A stretch of DNA of 64,000 bases from Pseudoroseicyclus_A sp041714655. Lineage in GTDB: Bacteria; Pseudomonadota; Alphaproteobacteria; Rhodobacterales; Rhodobacteraceae. The notes beneath the pieces were generated by a model, which worked only from the letters and a program-made list of their open reading frames with translations, was not told the DNA's origin and made no database searches. Every line of letters begins with the position of its first letter. Within the stretch, counting starts at the first letter, position 1. The stretch lies in NCBI RefSeq assembly GCF_041714655.1, contig NZ_CP168219.1, positions 3,038,001-3,102,000 of the forward strand. Direction: 5' to 3'. Both the position numbers and the translations under genes were made by a program. Shown here in pieces: positions 42,069 to 51,083 of this stretch.

Positions 42069-44608
42069 TGAGCGATACCGACGGCAAGAAGCCTCTTGGG
42101 CTGCGTGGTTCTGGCTCCCGGCCGGGCAATGTGAAGCAGAGCTTCAGCCATGGCCGCACGAAGAACGTCGTGGTGGAGACCAAGCGCAAGCGCGTGGTCG
42201 TTCCCAAGGCCAGCACCGGCTCCGGTGCAGGCGGCGGCGCAGCTGTGAGCGGCGACCCCAAGAAGCGCCCGGCGGGCATTTCCGAGGCCGAGCTTGAGCG
42301 CCGCATGAAGGCGCTCGCGATGGCCCGCGCCCGCGAGGCCGACGAGGCCGAGAAGCGCGCGACCGAGGAAAAGGAGCGCGCCGAAGAGCGCGACCGCCGC
42401 CGCGCCGAGGCCGAGGCCAAGGAGCGCGAGGAGAAAGAGCGCGAGGAGGCCCTGAAAGCCCGCGCCGAGGAAGAAGAGCGCCAGAAGCGCGAGGCCGAAG
42501 AGGCCAAGCGTGCCGGTGCCCGCAAGAAAGACGCGCCCGCCGCCACGGCGACCGCCGCGCCCTCCGCCTCGCCCGCCGATGCCCAGGCGGCCGCCCAGCA
42601 GGCCGAAGCCGGCCGTGCCGGCGGCCCGCGCAAGGCCGACCGCGACAACCGCGACAACCGCAGCGGCGACAAGACCGCCGGCCGGCCGAAGCCCGGCCGT
42701 GACGAAGACACGCGCCGCACCGGCCGCCTGACGCTGAACCAGGCGCTCGGCGAAGGCGGTGGCCGCCAGCGCAGCATGGCCGCCATGAAGCGCAAGCAGG
42801 AGCGTGCCCGCCAGAAGGCGATGGGCGGCTCGGTCGAGCGCGAGAAGGTCGTGCGCACGGTGCAGGTGCCCGAGGCGATCACGGTGCACGAACTGGCCAA
42901 CCGCATGTCCGAACGCGTCGGCGATGTCGTCAAGGCGCTGATGAACAACGGCATGATGGTCACGCAGAACCAGTCGATCGACGCCGACACCGCCGAGCTC
43001 GTGGTCGAGGAATTCGGTCACAAGATCCAGCGTGTCTCGGATGCCGACGTCGAGCAGGTCATCGATTCGATCGAGGACAAGCCCGAGGATCTGGTCAACC
43101 GCGCCCCGATCATCACGATCATGGGCCACGTAGACCACGGCAAGACCTCGCTCCTCGACGCGATCCGCAAGGCGAATGTCACGGCCGGTGAGGCCGGCGG
43201 CATCACCCAGCATATCGGGGCCTATCAGGTCGCGGCGCCGAACGGCGACCTCCTGACCTTCCTCGACACGCCCGGCCACGCCGCCTTCACCTCCATGCGG
43301 GCCCGTGGCGCGCAGGTGACGGATATCGTCGTGCTCGTCGTGGCCGCCGATGACGCGGTCATGCCGCAGACGGTCGAGGCCATCAATCACGCCAAAGCGG
43401 CGAAGGTCCCGATGATCGTGGCGATCAACAAGATCGACAAGCCCGAGGCCAATGCCGAAAAGGTGCGCACCGCGCTTCTGATGCACGAAGTCGTCGTCGA
43501 GAAGATGTCGGGCGATGTCCAGGATGTCGAAGTCTCCGCCGTCACCGGCAAGGGTCTCGACGACCTGCTGGAATCGATCGCGCTGCAGGCCGAGGTTCTC
43601 GAGCTCAAGGCCAACCCGAAGCGGTCGGCCATGGGCGCGGTGATCGAGGCGCAGCTCGACGTCGGGCGCGGCCCGGTGGCGACGGTGCTCATCCAGAACG
43701 GCACGCTCAAGACCGGCGATATCTTCGTCGTCGGCGAGAAGTGGGGCAAGGTCCGCGCGCTGATCAACGATCAGGGCGAGCGGGTGAAGGAAGCCGGGCC
43801 GTCGGTGCCGGTCGAGGTGCTCGGCCTCAACGGCACGCCCGAGGCCGGTGACGTCCTGAACGTCGTCGAGACCGAGGCGCAGGCCCGCGAGATCGCCGAA
43901 TACCGCGAGAACGTCGCCAAGGAGAAGCGCGCCGCCGTCGGCGCCGCGACGACCCTCGAGCAGCTCATGCAGAAGGCGAAGGACGACAAGGACGTCGCCG
44001 AGCTGCCGGTGCTGGTGAAGGCCGATGTGCAGGGCTCTGCCGAGGCCATCGTCCAGGCGCTGGAGAAGGTCGGCAACGACGAGGTGCGCGTACGCGTGCT
44101 CCATTCCGGCGTCGGTGCCATCACCGAATCGGACATCGGCCTCGCCGAAGCCTCCGGCATGCCGGTGATCGGCTTCAACGTCCGCGCCAATGCCCCGGCC
44201 CGCCAGGCGGCCAACCAGAAGGGCGTCGAGATCCGGTACTACTCGGTGATCTACGACCTGGTGGACGACGTGAAGGCGGCGGCCTCCGGCCTGCTCTCCG
44301 ACGAGGTGCGCGAGCGCTTCATCGGCTATGCGGAGATCAAGGAGGTCTTCAAGGTCTCCAACGTCGGCAAGGTTGCCGGCTGTCTGGTCACCGAAGGCGT
44401 TGCCCGGCGCTCTGCCGGCGTCCGTCTGCTGCGCGACAACGTGGTGATCCACGAGGGCACGCTGAAGACGCTGAAGCGCTTCAAGGACGAGGTGTCCGAG
44501 GTGCAGTCCGGCCAGGAATGCGGCATGGCCTTCGAGAATTACGAAGACATCCGCGCCGGCGACGTCATCGAGATCTTCGAAAGAGAGACCGTCGAACGGT
44601 CGCTCTGA
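42068..44608 (+). CDS. infB: Translation initiation factor IF-2
   Basis: An 846-residue GTPase that brings initiator tRNA to the 30S subunit. A short N-terminal motif is followed by a highly charged Lys/Glu/Arg/Ala linker (~85-250, coiled coil). Next is an IF2_N-like segment (ITVHELANRM), then the G domain with G1 GHVDHGKTS near 355, DTPGHAAF and NKIDKPEAN. Domains II-IV include the C-terminal GQECGMAFENYEDI. Full length. A TTG directly upstream in frame is not needed; ATG at 42068 fits the coupling. Confidence 0.97.
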   Translation: MSDTDGKKPLGLRGSGSRPGNVKQSFSHGRTKNVVVETKRKRVVVPKASTGSGAGGGAAVSGDPKKRPAGISEAELERRMKALAMARAREADEAEKRATEEKERAEERDRRRAEAEAKEREEKEREEALKARAEEEERQKREAEEAKRAGARKKDAPAATATAAPSASPADAQAAAQQAEAGRAGGPRKADRDNRDNRSGDKTAGRPKPGRDEDTRRTGRLTLNQALGEGGGRQRSMAAMKRKQERARQKAMGGSVEREKVVRTVQVPEAITVHELANRMSERVGDVVKALMNNGMMVTQNQSIDADTAELVVEEFGHKIQRVSDADVEQVIDSIEDKPEDLVNRAPIITIMGHVDHGKTSLLDAIRKANVTAGEAGGITQHIGAYQVAAPNGDLLTFLDTPGHAAFTSMRARGAQVTDIVVLVVAADDAVMPQTVEAINHAKAAKVPMIVAINKIDKPEANAEKVRTALLMHEVVVEKMSGDVQDVEVSAVTGKGLDDLLESIALQAEVLELKANPKRSAMGAVIEAQLDVGRGPVATVLIQNGTLKTGDIFVVGEKWGKVRALINDQGERVKEAGPSVPVEVLGLNGTPEAGDVLNVVETEAQAREIAEYRENVAKEKRAAVGAATTLEQLMQKAKDDKDVAELPVLVKADVQGSAEAIVQALEKVGNDEVRVRVLHSGVGAITESDIGLAEASGMPVIGFNVRANAPARQAANQKGVEIRYYSVIYDLVDDVKAAASGLLSDEVRERFIGYAEIKEVFKVSNVGKVAGCLVTEGVARRSAGVRLLRDNVVIHEGTLKTLKRFKDEVSEVQSGQECGMAFENYEDIRAGDVIEIFERETVERSL

Positions 44609-44622
44609 CGATCAGAGACCAA

Positions 44623-44650
44623 GAGGGCGGCCTTCGGGCCGCCCTTTTTC
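44623..44650 (+). terminator. Intrinsic terminator of the rimP-infB operon
   Basis: GGGCGGCC (44625-44632) pairs with GGCCGCCC (44637-44644) across the tetraloop TTCG and runs into TTTTT (44645-44649). A textbook terminator; the next gene must be read through it or have its own start. Confidence 0.92.
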
Positions 44651-44664
44651 GTCTGGGGGGACTG

Positions 44665-45084
44665 ATGCGGACACCCTGGCATCTCTGGCCCGTCGGCCTC
44701 GCCTTCCTTGCCCTCTCCGCCCTCGGCGTCTGGGATCAGGCGATGCTGCTGGGCGCCGATACAGCCTATATGGACAGCCTGGGGCTGGGCCCGGCGGAGC
44801 GGGCCTATTACGCCGGCTATCCGCTCGCCACGGCGCTGCTCTGGGGGTTTGCCATCTGGGCGGCCGTGGCGGCGGCGCTGCTGCTTCTGGCGCGGCGGCG
44901 CCTGGCCTGGCCCGCCAGCCTCGTGGCGCTGGCGGCACAGGGGGCGCTGCTGGCGGTGACTTTCCTGGTGATGGACCGGGGGGCGATCTTCGGGCTCGGC
45001 TCCGCGCTCTTCGATGTCGGCCTGCTCGTCATGGTCGCGGTCTTCGCGGCCTATGTGCGGCTCGTCCGCCCCGTGCTGCGCTAG
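44665..45084 (+). CDS. Small integral membrane protein of unknown function
   Basis: A 139-residue protein with four hydrophobic segments (about 7-25, 53-75, 80-100 and 110-133) and few charged residues outside the loops. There is no recognised motif; the AYMDSLGLGPAERAYYAGYP loop between TM1 and TM2 is the most distinctive part. GGGGGGA lies just before the ATG. It follows the infB terminator by 15 bases, so it is either weakly expressed by readthrough or has a promoter overlapping the terminator. Confidence 0.6.
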   Translation: MRTPWHLWPVGLAFLALSALGVWDQAMLLGADTAYMDSLGLGPAERAYYAGYPLATALLWGFAIWAAVAAALLLLARRRLAWPASLVALAAQGALLAVTFLVMDRGAIFGLGSALFDVGLLVMVAVFAAYVRLVRPVLR

Positions 45085-45120
45085 CACTGCCGCAGCGCAG
45101 CAAACCGGGGCCCGGACATG

Positions 45121-45152
45121 CGAAGAGGCGCCGCGGGTGCGACGCCTCTTTG
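45121..45152. terminator. Hairpin between convergent small genes
   Basis: AAGAGGCG (45123-45130) pairs with CGCCTCTT (45143-45150), loop of 12 bases; T-runs flank both sides. It serves the 139-residue membrane protein gene and the 49-residue gene on the other strand. Confidence 0.65.
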
Positions 45153-45168
45153 CCCGGTGCGGCCGGGG

Positions 45169-45318
45169 TCAGTGCTCGGCGTTGCTCGCCTTGGCGAGAA
45201 CGGGACGCCCGGCATAGAACTGGTCGTTCACCCGGACCACGGCCTTGCCGTCGGCCAGTTGCTTCACCAGCAGGCCCTGGACGGACACGCAGCTACCAAT
45301 CGTGATTGTCGTCAGCAT
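45169..45318 (-). CDS. Small 49-residue protein of unknown function
   Basis: Reading the minus strand from an ATG at 45318 gives 49 residues: MLTTITIGSCVSVQGLLVKQ, then LADGKAVVRVNDQFYAGRPV and a short tail ending NAEH. GGGAGAGAG is well spaced before the ATG and a hairpin terminator follows the stop. The sequence looks like one small beta-barrel (alternating hydrophobic residues, Gly turns). No family is recognised. A distinct AT-rich promoter-like region lies upstream. Confidence 0.6.
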   Translation of the reverse strand: MLTTITIGSCVSVQGLLVKQLADGKAVVRVNDQFYAGRPVLAKASNAEH

Positions 45319-45347
45319 TTTTCTCTCTCCCGCCCCCAAACACGGTT

Positions 45348-45361
45348 TGCATAGAAATGCA
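45348..45361. promoter_or_regulatory. Palindrome upstream of the 49-residue gene
   Basis: TGCAT-AGAA-ATGCA is a perfect 5+5 inverted repeat 30 bases before the start of the small gene, in an AT-rich setting. It may be an operator; the regulator is unknown. Confidence 0.35.
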
Positions 45362-45382
45362 CATTTCGGCCGTATTTGCGAT

Positions 45383-45410
45383 AGATTTTTGACAGATATG
45401 AAAAAAATCT
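45383..45410 (-). terminator. AT-rich hairpin after mutT
   Basis: AGATTTTT (45383-45390) and AAAAATCT (45403-45410) form a perfect inverted repeat with a 12-base loop, 12 bases past the mutT stop on the minus strand. A TTGACA on the plus strand (45389-45394) overlaps it. Weak as a terminator because the stem is nearly all A-T. Confidence 0.4.
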
Positions 45411-45421
45411 GGGCCGAGTGC

Positions 45422-45823
45422 CTACAGCCAGTCCCGCAGGATCGGGATCAGCGGCAGATCGGCGGGAGGCATGGGAAAACCGCTCAACTCCCGCGCAAAC
45501 GCCCATTTGAGCACCTGACCTTCACGCGGGCGCGGCACGCCCTGCCAGCGACGACACGCGTAAAGTGGCATCAAAAGATGAAAATCCGGATAAGCGTGCG
45601 AGGCGAAGGCGAGCGGCGCCAGGCACGAATCCCAGGTCTCGATGCCGAGTTCCTCGTGGAGTTCGCGAATCAGCGCGGCCTCCGGCGTCTCGCCCTCCTC
45701 GACCTTGCCGCCGGGAAATTCCCAGAGCCCGGCCATCGATTTGCCCTCCGGCCGCTGGGCCAGCAGCACCCGGCCGTCGCTGTCGATCAGCGCGACGGCG
45801 GAGACGAGCACGGTCTTCACCAC
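45422..45823 (-). CDS. mutT: 8-oxo-dGTP diphosphatase MutT (Nudix)
   Basis: A 133-residue Nudix hydrolase that removes 8-oxo-dGTP from the nucleotide pool. The Nudix box begins GGKVEEGETPEAAL and ends IRELHEELGI, at about residues 39-61, with all metal-binding Glu present; WEFPGG just before it is MutT-like. Part of the secA-side row argJ-mutT on the minus strand. Confidence 0.92.
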   Translation of the reverse strand: MVKTVLVSAVALIDSDGRVLLAQRPEGKSMAGLWEFPGGKVEEGETPEAALIRELHEELGIETWDSCLAPLAFASHAYPDFHLLMPLYACRRWQGVPRPREGQVLKWAFARELSGFPMPPADLPLIPILRDWL

Positions 45824-45890
45824 AGGAGGTCGATCTCCGGAGAGGCGAAAGCCCCGCGCTTTCCGCCGCCAGCCCCGCCGCAGCGCAGCA

Positions 45891-47111
45891 TCATGACCGG
45901 TAATCCGCGTTGATCTCGATGTAGCGCTTGGTGAGGTCGCAGGTCCAAACGGTGGCCGCGCCCTGCCCCAGGCCGAGGTCGGCGCCGATCACCAGCTCCT
46001 GCCCCTTCATGTAGCTGGCCCCCTGCTCCTCGCGGTACTCCGGCGAGACCCAGCCCTTCTCGGCGACGAGTATGTCACCGAAGGAGATGGAGAGGAGGTC
46101 GCGGTCGGCCTTGGCGCCCGACTTGCCGACGGCCATGACGATGCGGCCCCAGTTGGGGTCCTCCCCCGCCACCGCCGTCTTGACCAGAGGCGAATTGGCG
46201 ATGGCGAGCGCCACCTTGCGGGCGTCGGCCTCGTCCGCCGCGCCCGTCACGCGGACCTCGACGAACTTCGTCGCCCCCTCGCCGTCGCGCACGACCTGCT
46301 TGGCGAGGTCGAGCATGACCGCCTCCAGCGCCTCCGCGAAGGCCTCCGAGCCCGCCACATCCACGCCCGACGCGCCGGTCGCGGCGCAGAGGAGCGTGTC
46401 GGAGGTGGAGGTGTCGCTGTCGACGGTGATGCAGTTGAACGTGCGGTCGGTGAGGCGCCCGAGCAGCGCCTGCAGCTCCGGCTGGGCGATCTTCGCATCG
46501 GTGAAGATATAGACCAGCATCGTCGCCATATCGGGCGCGATCATGCCGGAGCCCTTGGCGATGCCGGCGATCCTCACCGGCTTGCCACCGATCTCGACCT
46601 CGGCGGAGGCGCCCTTCGGGAAGGTGTCCGTCGTCATGATCGCCCGCGCGGCGGCCTCGAGCGCGCCTGCATCCAGGGCCTCGTTCAGCTCGCCGAGCTT
46701 GGCGGCGATGCGCTCATGCGGGAGCTTCTCGCCGATGACCCCGGTCGAGGCGGTGAAGACCCGCGCCGCCGGAATGCCCGTCGCCGCCTCGACGGCGGCG
46801 GTCAGCGCCTCCACCGCTTCGACACCGGCGCGGCCGGTGAAGGCGTTGGAATTGCCGGAATTGACGAGGAAGGCGGCGCGGCCCGCCGCCTCCCCCCCGG
46901 TCTTCGCCTGGCAGTCGAGCACCGGCGCCGAGCGGGTGGCGGAGCGGGTGTAGACCCCCGCCACCGCCGTGCCCTCGGCAAGCTCGGCCAGCATCACATC
47001 CGTCCGCCCCTTGTAGCGCACCCCCGCCTGGGCCGCCGCGAGGCGGACCCCGGCGATGGCCGGCAGGGCGGGAAAGGCGGCGGGCGCCAGCGGCGAGACC
47101 GGCCCTGCCAT
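45891..47111 (-). CDS. argJ: Bifunctional ornithine acetyltransferase / N-acetylglutamate synthase
   Basis: A 406-residue self-cleaving enzyme of the cyclic arginine pathway, moving acetyl from N-acetylornithine to glutamate and also using acetyl-CoA. The cleavage site, with the nucleophilic Thr, is in KGSGMIAPDMATMLVY near residue 190. FLVNSGNSNAFTG and VDSDTSTSDT are family motifs. The start ATG overlaps the stop of the parvulin gene (TGATG), so the two are coupled; a GTG one codon earlier is less likely. Confidence 0.95.
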   Translation of the reverse strand: MAGPVSPLAPAAFPALPAIAGVRLAAAQAGVRYKGRTDVMLAELAEGTAVAGVYTRSATRSAPVLDCQAKTGGEAAGRAAFLVNSGNSNAFTGRAGVEAVEALTAAVEAATGIPAARVFTASTGVIGEKLPHERIAAKLGELNEALDAGALEAAARAIMTTDTFPKGASAEVEIGGKPVRIAGIAKGSGMIAPDMATMLVYIFTDAKIAQPELQALLGRLTDRTFNCITVDSDTSTSDTLLCAATGASGVDVAGSEAFAEALEAVMLDLAKQVVRDGEGATKFVEVRVTGAADEADARKVALAIANSPLVKTAVAGEDPNWGRIVMAVGKSGAKADRDLLSISFGDILVAEKGWVSPEYREEQGASYMKGQELVIGADLGLGQGAATVWTCDLTKRYIEINADYRS

Positions 47112-48022
47112 CACTCCTCCAGGAGCGTGAGGTCGTTCAGGACCTCGGCCGGATAGGTGCCCGGCTCCGGCTGGTCGACCTCGGCGCCTTCGGTCAGCTC
47201 GGTGAGGTAGGTGTTGATCGCCTCCTCCTGAAGCTGCGCCTCGATATCGCCCGCGACCTCTTCGAAGGCCGGCGGCTCCTGCTCGCGCGTCTCGTTGAGG
47301 AGAATGACGTGCCAGCCGAATTGCGACTCGACCGGGCCGGAGACCTCGCCGACCTCCAGCGTCTCGACGGCGGCCTGGAAGGGCTCGACCATCATTCCGG
47401 CGCCGAACCAGCCGAGGCCGCCGCCATTGGCGCCCGAGCCCGGATCCTCGCTCAGCTCCTGCGCGAGCGCGGCGAATTCCTCGCCGGCCTCGAGCCGGGC
47501 GATGACATCGGCAGCGTCCTCCTGCGTCGGCACGAGGATATGGCTGGCGTTGTATTCGAGCGCCCCGCCGGCTTCGGAGAAGGCCTCGTCATAGGCGGCG
47601 CGGATCGCCTCTTCGCTGACGGCATCCTCGAGGAAGGCGGTGAGCGCCTCGCCGGCCATCAGGCTGCGGCGCTGGTTCTCGAGCGCGATGGTCACGCGGG
47701 CGGGCTCGTCCGTCATCGTGGCGGCGAGCGCCTGCTGCTGGATGAGCTGGGTGAGCACGCCGTCGAAGAGCACGTCGGCCGGCAGCGACTGGTATTGCTG
47801 CGGAAGCTGGCTCTTGGCGATGATCATCTGGCCGAGCGTGATCTCGACGCCGTCGACCGTCGCGATGACGGTCTCGGCGGTCAGATCGCCGGCGGTTTCA
47901 ATCTCTGCCGTGGTCTCTTCCGTCGTCTCTGCCGTCGCTTCAGGCTCGTCCTGGGCGATGGCCGGAGCGGCAAGGCCGAGGCCCAGAATCAGGCCGGCGA
48001 GCGCCGTGGATTGCTTCAACAT
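47111..48022 (-). CDS. Parvulin-type peptidyl-prolyl cis-trans isomerase
   Basis: A 303-residue periplasmic foldase. The signal peptide MLKQSTALAGLILGLGLAAP is cut at AIA-Q. An acidic Thr/Glu-rich linker follows, then a SurA/PrsA-like N-terminal region and a parvulin domain at ~160-260 (YNASHILVPTQEDAADVI, LSEDPGSGANGGGLGWFG and ESQFGWHVILL). It helps fold outer-membrane or secreted proteins, fitting its place opposite secA. AAGGAA precedes the ATG at 48022; an upstream in-frame start at 48064 is unsupported. Confidence 0.92.
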   Translation of the reverse strand: MLKQSTALAGLILGLGLAAPAIAQDEPEATAETTEETTAEIETAGDLTAETVIATVDGVEITLGQMIIAKSQLPQQYQSLPADVLFDGVLTQLIQQQALAATMTDEPARVTIALENQRRSLMAGEALTAFLEDAVSEEAIRAAYDEAFSEAGGALEYNASHILVPTQEDAADVIARLEAGEEFAALAQELSEDPGSGANGGGLGWFGAGMMVEPFQAAVETLEVGEVSGPVESQFGWHVILLNETREQEPPAFEEVAGDIEAQLQEEAINTYLTELTEGAEVDQPEPGTYPAEVLNDLTLLEE

Positions 48023-48185
48023 AAGGTGTTCCTTCCCTGGCCGGGCTGGCCCCGGCGTTGACACTTCAGGGGCCGCCCCTTACATCGCCCGAAGGCCGGG
48101 GAAGCCGCGATTGCGGCCTGTTTATGCCGCCCCCCGGAGGGCGGCAACCAACCTCCTCGAAAGTTGAGACAGCAGGGATCAGGAT

Positions 48186-50942
48186 ATGCTGGGCATTTCT
48201 TCGCTGGCCAAGAAGGTCTTCGGTACACCCAACGACCGCCGGGTGAAGGCGACCCTGCCGCTGGTGGAGAAGATCAACGCGCTCGAGCCGGAGTTCGAGA
48301 AGCTCACCGACGACGGCCTGAAGGACAAGACCGCCGCGCTCGCCGAGCGGGCGAAGGCCGGCGAGAGCCTCGATGCGCTTCTGCCCGAGGCCTTCGCCAA
48401 TTGCCGCGAGGCGGCGCGCCGGGCGCTCGGCCTCCGCGCCTTCGACACGCAGCTTCTTGGCGGCATCTTCCTGCATCAGGGCAATATCGCCGAGATGAAG
48501 ACCGGCGAGGGCAAGACGCTGGTCGCCACCTTCCCGGCCTATCTGAACGCGCTGACCGGCAAGGGCGTGCATATCGTCACGGTCAACGACTACCTCGCCA
48601 AGCGCGACGCCGAGTGGATGGGCAAGGTCTATGCCCAGCTCGGCATGACCACGGGCGTCGTCTATCCGCAGCAGCCGCAGGCCGAGAAGCGCGAGGCCTA
48701 CAAGGCCGACGTGACCTATGCCACGAACAACGAGCTCGGCTTCGACTACCTCCGCGACAACATGAAGGCCCAGCTTTCCGAGATGATGCAGCGCGGGCAT
48801 AACTTCGCCATCGTCGACGAGGTCGATTCGATCCTCATCGACGAGGCGCGCACGCCGCTCATCATCTCCGGCCCCGCGCAGGACCGCTCGCAGCTCTACA
48901 AGGAGGTGGATGCCTTCATCCCCCGCCTCAGCGACGAGCATTACGAGCTCGACGAGAAGGCGCGGAACGTCACCTTCACCGACGAGGGCAACGAGGCGCT
49001 GGAAGAAATGCTGCTGGCCGAGGGGCTGCTGCCGGAGGGGCAGAGCCTCTATGACCCGCAGAGCACCACGCTCGTCCACCACGTCAACCAGGCGATCAAG
49101 GCGCACCGGCTCTTCATGCGCGACCAGCACTATATCGTGCGGGACGGCCAGGTGGTGCTGATCGACGAATTCACCGGCCGGATGATGGCGGGGCGCCGCC
49201 TCTCCGACGGGCTGCATCAGGCGATCGAGGCGAAGGAAGGCGTGGCCATCCAGCCGGAGAACACGACGCTCGCCTCCGTCACCTTCCAGAACTACTTCCG
49301 CCTCTACAACAAGCTCGCCGGCATGACCGGCACCGCCGCCACCGAGGCGGAGGAGTTCATGGAGATCTACCGGCTCGGCGTCGTCGAGGTGCCGACCAAC
49401 CGGCCCGTCGCCCGCGCCGACGAGCACGATCAGGTCTACCGCACCGCCCGCGAGAAGTTCGAGGGCATCGTCGACGAGATCAAGGTCGCCCATGCCAAGG
49501 GCCAGCCGATCCTCGTCGGCACGACCTCCATCGAGAAATCCGACATGCTCTCGCAGCTCCTGCAGAAGGAAGGCGTGCCGCACAACGTGCTCAACGCCCG
49601 CGAGCACGAGCGCGAGGCGCATATCATCGCCGAGGCCGGCAAGCCGAACGCGGTGACCATCGCCACCAACATGGCCGGCCGCGGCACCGACATCCAGCTC
49701 GGCGGCAACACCGACATGAAGGTCATGCAGGCGCTGGAGGCCGATCCCGAGGCCGACCCCGAGGCGATCCGCGCCGCCGCCGAGGCGGAAACGCGGGCCG
49801 ACAAGGAAACCGTGCTGGCCGCCGGCGGGCTCTTCGTTCTCGGCACCGAGCGGCACGAGAGCCGCCGGATCGACAACCAGCTCCGCGGCCGTTCCGGCCG
49901 GCAGGGCGACCCGGGGCGCTCGGTCTTCTTCCTCTCGCTCGAAGACGACCTGATGCGAATCTTCAACTCCGCCAATCTCGACAACATGCTCGGCAAGCTC
50001 GGCATGAAGGAGGGCGAGGCCATCGTGCACCCCTGGGTGAACAAGAGCCTCGAGCGGGCGCAGGCGAAGGTCGAGGCCCGCAACTTCGACATCCGCAAGC
50101 AGCTCCTCAAGTTCGACGACGTGATGAACGACCAGCGCAAGGCCATCTTCGGCCAGCGGCTAGAGATCATGGAGGCGGAGGACGTCGCCGAGATCACCCG
50201 CGACATGCGCCATCAGGTGATCGAGGATCTCGTCGCCACCGCCATGCCGCCCCGCGCCTATGCCGACCAGTGGAAGACCGAGGAGCTGCAGGAGCAGGTG
50301 AAGACCATCCTCGGGCTCGACCTGCCGGTGGTCGAGAAGGCCGCCGAGGAGGGGATCGACGACGTCGAGATCCGCGAATGGCTGGAGACGGAGAGCGACA
50401 AGCTCATCGCCGAGAAGGAGGCCGCCTTCGGCGAGGAGACCTTCCGCGACCTCCGCAAACAGGTGCTGCTGCAGACCATCGACGCCAAGTGGCGCGACCA
50501 CCTGCTACAGCTCGAGCACCTGCGCGCCGTCGTCGGCTTCCGCGGCTATGCGCAGCGCGATCCGCTCAACGAATACAAGACCGAGGGCTTCCAGCTCTTC
50601 GGGGCGCTCCTTGAGTCGCTCCGCGCCGAGGTCACGCAGAAGCTCTGCGCCGTCCGCCCGATGACGGAGGACGAGCAGAAGGCGATGCTGGCCCAGGTGA
50701 TGGAACAGCGCCGCCGCCTTGCCGCCGCCGGCGGGGCGCAGACGCCGACCACCCCGGGCGCCGCCGCGGCGGCCGCCCCGGCGATGGCGGGCGCCGCGGC
50801 CGGCGCTGGCGCCGCGGCTGCCGGCGAGGCCCGCCCGGGCTTCGACCCCGACGACCGCGCCACCTGGGGCGACCCGGGGCGGAACGACCCCTGCCCCTGC
50901 GGATCCGGGCAGAAGTTCAAGCACTGCCACGGAAAATTCTGA
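48186..50942 (+). CDS. secA: Preprotein translocase ATPase SecA
   Basis: A 918-residue motor for Sec export. Walker A is MKTGEGKTLVATFP (near 102), the DEAD-like motif is VDEVDSILIDEARTPLI, and NMAGRGTDIQLGG and RGRSGRQGDPG belong to NBD2. The C-terminal zinc motif CPCGSGQKFKHCHG (C-x-C-x8-C-H) binds SecB and phospholipids. An Ala-rich linker precedes it. The 163-base divergent region to the parvulin gene contains a GC hairpin (~48126-48148) just before the ribosome site. Confidence 0.97.
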   Translation: MLGISSLAKKVFGTPNDRRVKATLPLVEKINALEPEFEKLTDDGLKDKTAALAERAKAGESLDALLPEAFANCREAARRALGLRAFDTQLLGGIFLHQGNIAEMKTGEGKTLVATFPAYLNALTGKGVHIVTVNDYLAKRDAEWMGKVYAQLGMTTGVVYPQQPQAEKREAYKADVTYATNNELGFDYLRDNMKAQLSEMMQRGHNFAIVDEVDSILIDEARTPLIISGPAQDRSQLYKEVDAFIPRLSDEHYELDEKARNVTFTDEGNEALEEMLLAEGLLPEGQSLYDPQSTTLVHHVNQAIKAHRLFMRDQHYIVRDGQVVLIDEFTGRMMAGRRLSDGLHQAIEAKEGVAIQPENTTLASVTFQNYFRLYNKLAGMTGTAATEAEEFMEIYRLGVVEVPTNRPVARADEHDQVYRTAREKFEGIVDEIKVAHAKGQPILVGTTSIEKSDMLSQLLQKEGVPHNVLNAREHEREAHIIAEAGKPNAVTIATNMAGRGTDIQLGGNTDMKVMQALEADPEADPEAIRAAAEAETRADKETVLAAGGLFVLGTERHESRRIDNQLRGRSGRQGDPGRSVFFLSLEDDLMRIFNSANLDNMLGKLGMKEGEAIVHPWVNKSLERAQAKVEARNFDIRKQLLKFDDVMNDQRKAIFGQRLEIMEAEDVAEITRDMRHQVIEDLVATAMPPRAYADQWKTEELQEQVKTILGLDLPVVEKAAEEGIDDVEIREWLETESDKLIAEKEAAFGEETFRDLRKQVLLQTIDAKWRDHLLQLEHLRAVVGFRGYAQRDPLNEYKTEGFQLFGALLESLRAEVTQKLCAVRPMTEDEQKAMLAQVMEQRRRLAAAGGAQTPTTPGAAAAAAPAMAGAAAGAGAAAAGEARPGFDPDDRATWGDPGRNDPCPCGSGQKFKHCHGKF

Positions 50943-50967
50943 CGCCTAGCGCCGCCTTGAATCTGGC

Positions 50968-50987
50968 GGGCGGCCCCGGCGCCGCCC
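50968..50987 (+). terminator. GC hairpin after secA
   Basis: GGGCGGC (50968-50974) pairs with GCCGCCC (50981-50987) across CCCGGC. There is no T-run, so it is a weak candidate terminator or 3' structure. Confidence 0.35.
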
Positions 50988-51083
50988 GATTCCGGCCCTA
51001 AAGACTCCTTGGCCGGGCCTTAGCCGGGCCACCTTGGATCGGCAAAAATTGGCTCAAACCTCATGAACGAGGGGTGTGGGCCA

